Positions 46,101 through 58,100 of a stretch of 64,000 bases of DNA are shown here, one piece after another. The stretch lies in the NCBI GenBank assembly GCA_022885665.1, contig JAGQDJ010000013.1, positions 447,860-511,859 on the forward strand. Reading direction: 5' to 3'. The notes beneath the pieces were generated by a model. The model was not told where the DNA came from. It ran no database searches and saw only the letters and a list, made by a program, of their open reading frames with translations. This DNA is from Triops longicaudatus (lineage: Eukaryota > Arthropoda > Branchiopoda > Notostraca > Triopsidae). Position numbers and translations under genes: made by a program. How positions within the stretch are numbered: position 1 is the first letter of the stretch; each line of letters opens with the position of its first letter.

Positions 46101-49100
46101 TGAGTTATGATTCATCTGTACGCTGTCGTACAGTCGTCGGACATTTTCATGCGAATCTTGTTTAAAATCGTCGACGACTGTACTGTAAATACGTCGAAAA
46201 TTAAGTAATTTATTATCTTGTATAAAACAAGTCGATCGTTGTGTGTTGCGTGTGACAAAATGGTTCTTGGGTGCGTTCTGCTTTCGGAAGTATCAACCGT
46301 TTTCTTGACCTATTGTACGCGAACGCAATATTTTTACTAGCTAGGGAAGTTGTATATACTTAATGGTTATTTTGGATGTTTCACTAGTCTACTGAAGTTT
46401 ATTACAATATTTTTGAGACTATTATTTCTACTTTTTTAAAGGCTTAATTCACTTTTTAAAGCCCAATGAAGATCGACGTCTGCCTCCAGCGTTCCAGGAA
46501 GGAACTCTAAAAGAAGTAGTGCTTTGGTTATGGAAACAGTGTGCCAGGCCTGAAACACTGTGCAGACAGCAATGTATGGCCCTTTTCTACGAGTTGTGTA
46601 CCAAGTTACCTGATGTGGTTTCCCCTAGCAGTTATATCACCGGTTTTGTTCAGAAACATGGCAATCAAGCGCTGATTGCTGTAGTAGAAGGACAGAGGCA
46701 GACCAAAGAGGCCGGTTTCAGCTTACGATCGTTTACAGCCATTTTGGAGTGCTACGCTTGGCTATTCGAGTTTTACATGGCAAGGCCCGAAGATACAATC
46801 TGCCAAGGTTGCGAGATTCATACCAACATTCAGCATTTCTTGGACAAACTCTTGTTCCAAATCCCGCCTCGTGAAGAACAGTGCGTCTCTATTGTCAGAT
46901 TGATGCAGTTTATGCACCATGCCCTAAATCTCACCAAAGAAACAACTCTTGTTTTTCGGCTCAAGTTCTGGACTAGTCCAGCCTTAGCAGAAATGGTCAT
47001 GTTGGCCACTTTGCAACCCCAGCGCCTCGCTTTTGACGTTCTCGTAGCAGAAACGCAACAAAGCTTATCCGAAGAAGTTACCAAAACATTGAAAGCTATA
47101 GCCACAAAATATCCGTCTGACAAGAGGATCGAATTTCTGAACCATTTCTTCGATGCCGCACACAGAAATGGTCTAGAGTTTTCACTCCGTCCCGGTCCCG
47201 TTGCCACAAAAATTAATTATAAACAGCTTGTCAATGGTTACATTGTCCTCGCTGTTGTGGACATTCTTAAGTTTCATCTTCGGTGGACGTTAACTGGTCA
47301 GATAATTGCGGAGAACGTTGTAAAGGAAATTCAAGGAGAAACCGTTTTGCGACCTGAGAAAATCAATATTATGGGCCTTGTTTTCCGCTTGGCATTGAAC
47401 CTGGATTTTGACGTAAGTATGGAATCGTATGAATCCTACAGTATTTGCTGTTCGGATGTCTTATCTTTTTTATGATGTAATCCATTATACTTACCGTCTA
47501 ATTGTTTCCAAATTCTTCGTTTGCAGGTCAGCGCATTGTGTCAGATGCTGTTAAACAAGGGAGAGCTTAAAACTTCAAATTTGTCGGTGGGAAGATTTTT
47601 GCGCCTTAAATTCATGTCTGTTATTGGCGATTACTTGAAAAAAAGCTCCAGACTGAAAGAACTGATTCATCTTTTGTTCAATAACCCGAAAGAAACAGGC
47701 GAAGAAGAGTTACTTATAGTACTGGATGTGCTTGTTCATCTACGGCGGACGAAAAGGTGCGTCTTGCATTGTCATGTCAAAGCAAGTCTCGATTCAACAC
47801 TTCATTTACGATTATGTGTTCTAGTCGAGTGGCAATTGACGTCGGAGGATCCATTGCAGAATACTGGACCACGCTTCAAAATAGTCCCCATACAAGTGTC
47901 GTGGTCAGTTTGCTGAATCTAATTTTGTTTTTCGATGAAAAGTTCTTGATTCACCACAAAAACGAAGTTTTGCCATGGCTGTGTCACTGGCTGAAGCAGA
48001 ATACGTTACCTATGAAAACTGTCAACCGAATGATACTGCTGGCTGCCACTTGCTTAGACTTGACACCGTCTGAGGAGCGCGACCTCAAGTAAGGATTGCA
48101 CATGAAAAGATAACTTAAACTTTCTCTCATTGTTCAATTGTAATAATGCAATTTAATGGAAAATGTTATTAGTGTGTTGTTAAAGTAATTGCCCTTGCTT
48201 TGCAGAACGGCTGTGGAGTCCATACAAGAACGATTTCCGTTACGCTCCTGCGAAATCAGCGTGACGGATCCAAAGCGGGCACAGTACTTGTCTTTCTTTG
48301 AGACTTTACTAAACGCTATGCAAATGTCATCGTCGGGTATATTTTTCGATCTGCTCGCGCCTATGATATTCCGCGAACCTGGCAATCACATCGGTTTTGA
48401 GAAATTCCTAGAAAGCGTTCGTAAACGTATGCAGACCCTGGGGCGTCAGGGATTCACTCAAGAAGCTTTGTTAACGAAGACGTTAGAGTTGCTCGAGAAC
48501 ATTCCAGTTCCTGAAAATATGCTTAGTGCTTTACGTTCGACTTTGCTTCCACTCTTGGATTATGCCAGTAAAGAATCTTTTGAGAGTTTCATGGTTAACG
48601 CATTACCCCGTTTGGTGACGTCGTTGAATAAACCGTTGGCGGAACACACCTTAGTGCCTAAGATCACCGCATGGGACCTCCTAGGAATCACATTTCGCAA
48701 GTTGGAGACGACCGTCATAAACCAAAACTTAAACAGAGCGTATTGTAAATGCAAGCACAAGGATCCCGAACCAGATGGCAAAGATTTTTCGAAAGCTATG
48801 ATCAAGGCGGCCAACGAAATCCGGAATCAAACGCTCGTTACTGAGAGCGTATCTTTGCTGAAAAAATATTACTGCGCGGCTTATAACGCGTTGATAGCCA
48901 TGTTTGTCGCCACGCAGAACAAACTCATCTTGTTTGCCAACTTTTTTTTCAACACCAAAGCAGGGCTTGTCGCGAAAATTGTTGATACGAAACCGTACAA
49001 ATTTCTTGTCGTGGATGCCAACTTGGGCAAGCAGAAAAAACACTTCCTCAACCTTAGGGTTGAAAATCGTACTTTGAACGCTGAAGGGCAAAACAGGTAT

Positions 49101-52100
49101 TATATATTTTTTACCACTTCCATAATTTTAGTGGTACTCAGGGATTTTGGTTTGCGGTATTATGTGAGTTTCGGGGGTGTTTTACGTATGCAATTCTTTT
49201 CTACACTTACTAGTCGCCTTTGTTCACCTTTATAAAATTAACGTTTTTGGGAGAGGGAGTTATCTCCCTATTCTCGCTTTGTATGGGTTCGTTATAATAA
49301 CTTGTTCTTCTGGGTTCTTTCGACAAGTTTTGACGTTCTTAGTAAATTCAAGTACGTAGTTATGGCTGAAAATGGTTAGCATTCAAAGCGTATTGATACG
49401 TCACCTACTAGGAATTTTCGAGATATCATTTTGTACATTATCGTAGGAGACTTTATTTTTGTAATGCAACATCGAGGCATTCTTGCGGTGACATTGTCTT
49501 ATCTAAATACCGTATACGGAAGAAGCGTATACATAATATAGTAAAACCGTATACATAATATAGTAAAACCTCTCTATAACGGATACCGGTTCTAACAGTC
49601 AACCGGCTATTGTGTATAAGGTTGAGACATCCCGGCGAAACGAAAGGCATTTAAGCCAATATTGGCAATCATGAAAGTTCTGCTGTAACGAACTAATTAT
49701 TTTTCTCCTCGGCTGTCCGTTGTAACGAGGTTTTACTGAATTAGAGGATGGACGGAACAGTTGACGCGTCAGCGAAACCGTACAAAAATGTTAACTAATT
49801 AACTACAAACGTTTTGGTAATGAAAAAATCACCTATGTCTAAACCCAGCTCTGTTTGTAGCTGTATAAATTGATGAAAAACATTTATGACGCAGTATTCG
49901 TTGGAAACTTGAAATAAATGTACGTAAACAAAGATGTGGCTATAAGGAGAAACAGATTTTCACATTCGTAGAGTAGTACGATTCTAACATTCATTTACGC
50001 TACACCTGTAAGTTTTATAAATATCTAAAAAAGTAGATCTATCAGCTTTCTTATTGCCCAACGCACGGCCTTTTGGTCCCATCCACTAACCCAAACTGTA
50101 CACCCGGCATCTCGTTTTGGACAGCTGGCAGATCCTCCAGTTTTCGTGGTCGTTTATTCGTATAGTTCGTCTTCTTGAAGCGTACTATACCTCGTTTAAT
50201 AGCCAGGACACCAAATTATCTAACGAGTATAATTTCTCGAGAGTTTTATTTTCACATAAAGTAAAAAATAAAGAACAGAAAATTGCTCACTGTCTCGGCC
50301 CTCTATTTTGTTACTAAGGAGTTAAAAAGCGAAAAAAAGTGGAACAAGACTTCTTTCTTCGAGATATTCCGTTTAGAATAATAGCTGTGAGCTTTGACTA
50401 GTTTTTTGAGCGAGAAATTTTTCGGTTACTGTGTTCTTTTATAAATATAATAAAGTTTCGTACATTTGTTACCGGAGAATTTCAAGCTTGTCATATACGT
50501 TAGCTTGGCTTTACGTTAGTCATATACAGTTCTGTGTAATTTAAGCGTGCTTTCAATTGTTTTGATTTTTATAGTGCACCTCACTTACCAGACATTGCGT
50601 CCCAATACCTAACCGACTCTAGTTTGAATGAAGATGTTAGCCGTTTCGATTTTACCCACAGCGTCGTGCGCTCTGCAGACCATAATAAGTCTAATGGGAC
50701 GGTCATGGTACTACTTAGCCCTAACCATGAAGGAAATTTAGCTTTGACTTTTTTTATTTAAGGAGAAAGACTACATCTTATTAGAATCTGATTCATTGAA
50801 TGATCACGAATGCATGGTACCCTTGATAGAGTTGGTCCATCACTTGGAACATCTGTCTGCCGCTACGAAAACCGAGGTAAGTTTTACGACGTTTCCCACC
50901 GAAGATTCGAGAATAAACAGTTTTTCGTGAGTATATCTCCAATCATCGGATTTCAGGGTGTATTTGTACTTTCGCCTTTTTTCCTAATGTGTTCCCTGGG
51001 ACGAATGGCAATTTGTCGAATTAGAAAAGTTAACCAGTCACCATCCAACCTAGGACATTCGATCGTAGAATGCATTTTGATAGCATGTTACGATTTAATA
51101 CCTACAGAGATCGCTAATGTTTCAGTATCATTAAAAAAGCCTTCATAGGTATCGGGATTACCTGTATGGATGGCAGAAATTCGTTCCCTTTTGTGCGATC
51201 CAATCAAGGAGGGCAGCATGTGTTTGAAAGTCTTTCTGTTACGCTTGATTTTCAACACCGAAAGCGTTTTTAAGCCGTACGCGAGCCACTTTTACGTCCC
51301 AATCATACGTTTCCTTGTGGGCGGTGGTATTGGCAGTGAAATCAACAGTTTCCTTCGCGATCTAGTAAACTCTGTTATAGTAATCAGCTGCGTGTCACTC
51401 TGGAAATCTAACGCAGGTCGGAATGTTACTCTCCTGGCATGAAGTAGCCATCCCGGACGTTGGCAATGAGACGGAAAGGGCCGTTGCCAACTTGCTCTGG
51501 GAATTCTTGCTGCGGAAAACTCCGTATGAACGAAAGGACGTATTCCGAGCCAACCTCGCAATGTTGAGAACAATGGTTGAAGTATGGAAACCACTCCTAA
51601 GCACACCTTCGCAAATTATTTACCAGCAGCTGATGCGCGAAGATAGGACAGAACAAATAGCCGGGTTACAGATCTGGGGCGTGGTTTTGGTCAGCGGTTT
51701 ACCGGCTTATCAGTTGCCGTGTGATGCAGAATTGGAAGAGTAACTCTCCTAGGGCCATAACACAGCAAACCAATAATTGTCTAATATTTTCGAACATAGA
51801 AAGTATTTTCAGTATCCATCGCCCGTAGATGGGGCGCACGATTACTGCAATTCTATTCACATTACTGCTATTCTGCTCGTGTTAAGGCCCTGATAATTAT
51901 TATTTTTTTTCACTTAATGAGATCACGTCGTGTAGATTCTTGGAAACTGTGTGCCGCTTTATGCACCTAAAAACGCGGGATTTGTATGAACCGGCTGCTG
52001 AAGTACTGGGCTTGTTCCTGGCAAGAATGGATGACCGGAATAATTCAGAATGGATAGAGAAAGTCGCGACACATTTGGCGAAATTAAAGAAAGCAAACGC

Positions 52101-55100
52101 GAAAGATTTGTTTATTCCCATATTAAACCGAATGGCCTCTCGTTTTCCTGCTATTGCCAACGAGTACTTATATTTTTTTTTTTGCAAACCAAAGTTAAAA
52201 GCGTATTTTCATAGGTATGTGGACCCCCTTTTTCTGTATCTGCCTTCACTATTGCCATCTTTACGGATCCAAGCCTTGGAATGTTTGTATCATGCCGTGT
52301 CTCCTGACAGTGTTCCTCGACAGTTTCAGGCGTCCATTTTCGTCCATTACTTCACAACAAAGTGACACTATTTTTTTCCGAACAATAATTCTTATGGAAA
52401 GAACTTTTGTAGAAGCGCTCCGGAGCACGAGTTTGCCTTAAAATTAATTGAGAAACTGAACACGAAGCTCTCCACTGAAGATGCCCGTCAACTCGTGCTG
52501 CCATTAGTCAATCTAGTGGATTGGCTCAAACCTCGCGAAAATGTGAAGCAAAATTTGCATGTAATCCAATGCAGAAATACCTTGTATAACGTACTCAAAA
52601 GCCAGTATGATTTAAACAGGTAAATTTACTTTATTCACCAAGTGCGCATGGCGAAACCTAAAGGTTGAACAAAAATAGCAAAAGTTTTCGCGCTGCATCG
52701 AATATTTGATATTTACTTAACTGAAGAACTTCTCAGTAACGTATTTTGGAATTTTTTTTTTTCGTTTTTCTTATTGTTGTTTATACTTACATTATAACTT
52801 ATCAAGTCGTCTGAATGCGATTTCGTACATTAAATGTCAACAGAAACACAGATCCTCTGGAGTGATGCGGTGAAAAAAAAGTTTCAATGACTGGCAGTAC
52901 GCAGGAATATGCGTCTCACTGTGATTGTTCTTCTTGCTCAAGCAGGTTGGTGTGTTTACTAAATTTTGGTGCAAATTGTAACAGGAACAGTACTGATGCG
53001 GTACGTCAAACCATCTGGCGGACCTGTGTTGCTGGGTTAATGAAAGGACTCCGGGATGAAGAACCCTCATTGCGTCAATCCATCCTTGATTTCTGGAACG
53101 ACGAAACTGTAGCTAGGTTGTCGAACGAATCTACCAAGAAAGTTGCTCAGATCTTCAGAGAACTTCACACCGAAGACGAGCAAAACCATTTCAGTAGCGA
53201 CGTCGTTAAGTTACTCTTAGAGAGTACCAAACGTAGTCCGGATTACAAGAAACCTTTGTTCGAGTATGCACTCGAAGACGTGCGCTTTGAGGTAATCTCC
53301 AACCTACCGGACTTTACTTTATCTTCACTTTTCTGTTCTTGCATGTTTTTAGGAGGTAGACATACACACCACACGAAGGTTTCGTCACACCACTTTAACC
53401 CCCTTATTTGCTGAATCCATGCTAACTACTCAAGATTTCGAAGGAATGGCAGGCATATCTGTCACGATGGCGCCAGGTGAAATCCTCGCTACAGTACCCA
53501 GCCAGCTGCAGTTTACACCAACTCAAGCTAGTGTAGTCAACGAAAGTTTTGCCGATCTTCCCTCGTCATCCCTTCTTTCCATGGATATTTCGTCTTACTT
53601 CTCCCCTTTGGCTAAGCGAGGCACCTCATCCTCCAGAGGGCCGTATAGCATGACGCAGAGCTATTCTGTACCACACTCTGTACGTTTTGAAGAACAGGAA
53701 AAAAGTCGGAAGCGTTTGGCGCACTGGGGCAAACGTCAAGCTTATCAGCGGAAAGAAGCTGAAAAAGAAAGTCGGTTTCAGCGGGAAGCACAGGTTTCCC
53801 TTACGCGTAAATATCGGCAAGGCGAAATCCCGGATGTGCAAATTCCCCAATCCGACCTTATTGAATCCATGCGGGCCTTGGCTGAGCGCCACGAAGCTGT
53901 AGCAAGACTGCTCACTGTTAAGCTGGTCACGGCAATGGGCCAGGAATTAGCCCGCAGCGATGATTCGTCCGCTCAAAGGTATTACTACGAAGAGGTGAGC
54001 CGAGCTGTAGTACGCACTTTGGAAGCGAGTTGTTCATTCCAAGTCAATTGGGCGAATACGTGCTTAGAAATCTTACTTGAAAGTCCCAGTCGCGTTATTG
54101 AGCCTGACTTGGTGGTACGAGTGTCTACAAGATGCCACTTGGAAGCGTTGGGTATCAGTTTACTGGGAGATACATTAAAAAGTATTGGCTTGACGCATTA
54201 TTTTGGAGACAGTCAGGGTAAAAAAGCCAGGTTGGATGAAGATAATGACAAGAAGAAGACGTGGCATTCGATGTTACGTTTGTATGAAGGCTGGGGAGAC
54301 CGGGATTGCGTCAGAGCCATTGCAGCAGAGCACTTAAGTGGCCAACCTGCTATGAAAGAAGCTTTGGCCCAAGAAGCTGCGGGTAATTGGCAAGACGCGC
54401 TGGAAAAGTACGACAGGTTTGGTGCAACGAACGATTTGGATAGCTACGAGCGCAAACTCATAAGCCAAGGCCGCCTCAAGGTATCTTATTCCGTTTCTAA
54501 TAAAAACAAAATTCAACGCAGGCTGGTAATGCGTATGACTTGTGTTTGTTTTTAGTGCATGGCAGAACTGGGGAAATGGAAACTGCTTCAAGAGGACGTA
54601 ATTAACTCGTGCTTTAGTATGGATACCACGGTTACGCCAGAAAATTTGCCGACCGTGGTATCTGATGCTCTGTGGTTAACTGAAGAGGGCGCTAGCAACT
54701 TGACTTGGATGATCCGTTCGTCGGTACAACTTATATCAGGCGATAGTTTGTCGCGAATTGAGCGCAAAACTTGTATAGCGATAGTGGAAAATCTCATTAA
54801 AAAAGCAGAGTCGCTACAGCAAATCTCGTGGCTGAAAGTGAGAATCCTCATCTTGGGATTACGAAAGTATTTTAGTACCGTATCTAACACCATTTTTTGC
54901 AGGATAATTTTATAGAGGAGTTGGCGCTCTTTCGTCTAATGACAAATAAAAACCGTACGGAGTTAGCATTACAAGCCGCGGAAGACAGTGCGAGAATCTT
55001 CCAGGTTGCGTGGAATCAACTATCGCCGTTAGCGTTGGCGGCCAGAGAAGACAAACTGCAGAGTTTGTGTCGAACAGGGGAGATAAAAGTAAGTCTTGAA

Positions 55101-58100
55101 AAATATTATTTCGTCCAGTAAGCTTGCGTATAAAGTTGTTTATTTGTGGATTCTTGCTCACTTTCAACTGCCTTGAGAGCTTTTGCTTAGCATCTAGTCA
55201 CAATTACATTACCCAGCAACGGGAATATTTTCCAATAATAACATTTGTGTGTTCCGGTGAACCTACGTTTGGTTTCGGCAGAAGATCCACGAATCAGTTC
55301 GGATCATGGTCCGATCCGTAGAAGCACCTAAAATAGAATAATTTGGTTCAGGTTTCTTATACCCACCGTCGCGTACTCCTTCGTTGATTTTCGTCACTCA
55401 GCTGCTCTTTTTCATTACGATCACAATGTATTAAAAAATGATCCGATTAGTCCTCAGTGACTTTCAAGAATGGGTACACGAGCATGTTGGACGAATCCAT
55501 GATTGAATGAAAGGGAATAAAACGCATTATAATTATTAGGAATTTCTTCACTTGAGTAATCCGGCTTCGGACACGCACCTAGCAATCCAGCAACTAAAGA
55601 ACCGTTATAGCCAAATCAAACCCCACCCTGAACATTCAGTTGCCATTTGGGACAAAATCGTAGCCCAGCGACTTTATTTCATTGGACGGTTACGGGAGCA
55701 GGCATCCGATGTGATGGACGTGGATGGTGGTAACTCCGTGGAGGCTTTAGCAAGTCTCAAATTCGATCTTTGCATGGCTATGATCAATACGGCGTTAAGC
55801 CAACGGAATTCGTCCGTAGCTGATACATATTTGCATCGCTTGGAGTACGAAAAAGATCAAAACCCAACATTGCAAACGAATTGGGTGTTAGCCAACTGCA
55901 GGAAGAACTTGTACAGGAAACCTCTGGCGAAATGGCTTCTGAAAAGCTTACACGACCTAGGTATAACATTCCTTTTCTCCTTTAGCCGCAAATCATTAGA
56001 TAAGTTTGGAATTGATTAATTAATTATGAACTGTAATAATTTGTAATTAATTAATTACTGTACAATGAAACCCGAAGTCGATAATACGTTGATAGATCGA
56101 TGTCGTTCGTCGTTAAACGACCAATTCAGATTATGAATTTGTATTTAACAATTATGAAATTAACAATTCAGATTGTGAATAATTGCACAGTTCCTGGTGT
56201 TGAACGCTAACCACTGGAAATTTAATTTCTCAAGTTAATTTGCAAATTTTGTTTTAAACACAGCAAAGTCTTGCCGTAACGTACAGGAAGGGTGCGAAAA
56301 TATATCCATTTTAGCCAATCGTACGTAATAACCAGTATTAGAATAAATACTTTTCATTTTGTTGTGATATGTAGTCTTCGACACAATAGCCGATTGATAG
56401 ATTGTTCGGTATAACTGGTGCATATTGTAGAGGAATTTATTGTAGTGTGAAATATCCTTGTTAAATGTGTATAACTTTTAGCATTGTATTAAAAATCTGT
56501 CAGAAGCACAATTGATTATTATGTTACTATGCCATTCCGGGTACGGGCGCCCAACTTGCAAAACGGCAAACGCTGTACCAGCATCACGTAGGTCGTGTTT
56601 GAAATCACATCATTCCGTCGTGCGTTGAAAAATATTTCATGCGCTGCTTTACTTTTAATTGAAAATTATTGTCTGCATTTAGTTGTAATTCACTTGTTCA
56701 GTTGTAGCTAATTACAACAAAGAGCCACCAAAAGGGATTTTGTTGTGAAATAACCGCCGAGTAGGGCCGTGCGGTGCAAGTGGCTTCACAAGCTGAAATA
56801 GCGAAAGCATGGAATCTGTTTTATGATTTTTCATGTTTTTAATGATCCACAAAGGCGGTTTCCGTATTATATCATTTCTAAGATTTAAGCTAAAGAAAAC
56901 AAAGGTTTTCTGCGTCTGAAGCCGTGTAATATGTACAATAGATTAACTCATAAAGTAATGTCTAAACATGTCGAGGAAGTTCCAGTGAATGCTTCAGGGG
57001 CCTTATTCTGATTTCCTAAATTAACTTGTTAGGTGCGGAAAACCTGGAAGAAGAATGTAAATGGCAAAAACACCTATTGAAAGCTGAGATCAGCGTACTG
57101 TTGGAACAAAATTGGAGTTCTTTGGATCTTGAAACCCAACGCAAAGCGGCGCGCTTTTTGGGAATTGATAGGTAAGTCTTCTCTAACACGCATGTTCTCT
57201 AACACGTTCTTCGAGTTTTTTTTTTCCATTAAATCATAGTAGTGTGAAAGTGGATCGAATTTCTTTATCCACTTTTTAAAAATATTGTTTTATTTTGTAT
57301 ACTTCAGGAGCAAGCCCGTCGAACTGCTTCATCTCGGTTTTCGCGAGATTCAGCAATCTAAAGCTTTAGTCAGGGAAACACGAGAACAAGGCTCCATTCA
57401 TTTCAATTTTGCCAAATACTGTAAACACCTGCTAAGCAAGTGCGGTCAAGACCCCGGTGCGCTTGACTGGGCTAATGTTTGCGTCGAAAGTCTTCTCATG
57501 TCTATGAAGAGTGGAAATTATGACGCACAACTGTTTTTCCCATGTGTTCTACAACTGTTGGAAGATTTTCCTTCAACGCAACCAATGTTTTTAGCACGCG
57601 TAAGGACTCTTTTAATTAATTAACGCTATTTGTTAAATCAGAATTCCGTTAGAGCGAAGCTGTACCTTCCTACATGTTTCTACCCTGGACAAATCAGCTT
57701 TTAGCTCGAGTTCTGATGCATTCCGGCGCAGAAAATCTTCCCCAAACACTTGCCTCCATTTTATTACGTGTGGCTGAAGATTATCCGCAAGGCATGCAGT
57801 ATCCTTTTCATCTAAGCTTGGAAAGTCGCCCAAAACATTTGTTGAACCCGCCGTTTATTAGCAAGTAATTGATTAACTGAGCATCACAAGAGACGAAAAA
57901 AATCGGGACAGTTTTAAAAGCTTGCTGTGTTCATTGTCAATCTAGGCTGCGGGAACTCTTGCGCTTCAAAAAAGAGACCAGTTCGTTTTTAAAGGCATTG
58001 ACCTACTTGGCACAGCCCAATGTTATCGCCATGAACTGTATATATTCAGTATTAGCGCTGTGCAAAGGTCAGAAATTTGCAGAAGCTGCTAACACATATG

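Larger units (their letters stand above)
44570..53291 (+). other. PRKDC: PRKDC exons 11-25: middle HEAT region
   Basis: Exons: 44570-44977, 45062-45499, 45603-45814, 46462-47412, 47527-47756, 47825-48088, 48206-49096, 50575-50707, 50763-50876, 51149-51364, 51417-51739, 51936-52163, 52215-52361, 52413-52619 and 52985-53291. Phases agree at every junction. Clear family matches include KVAACELLH, KRLGACLAFSAIYRTFRES, EHECMVPL-like DHECMVPL, KPYASHFYVP and YEPAAEVLGLFLARM. Two exons (52215, 51417) are separated from neighbours by introns of only about 51-52 nt. Confidence 0.9.
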
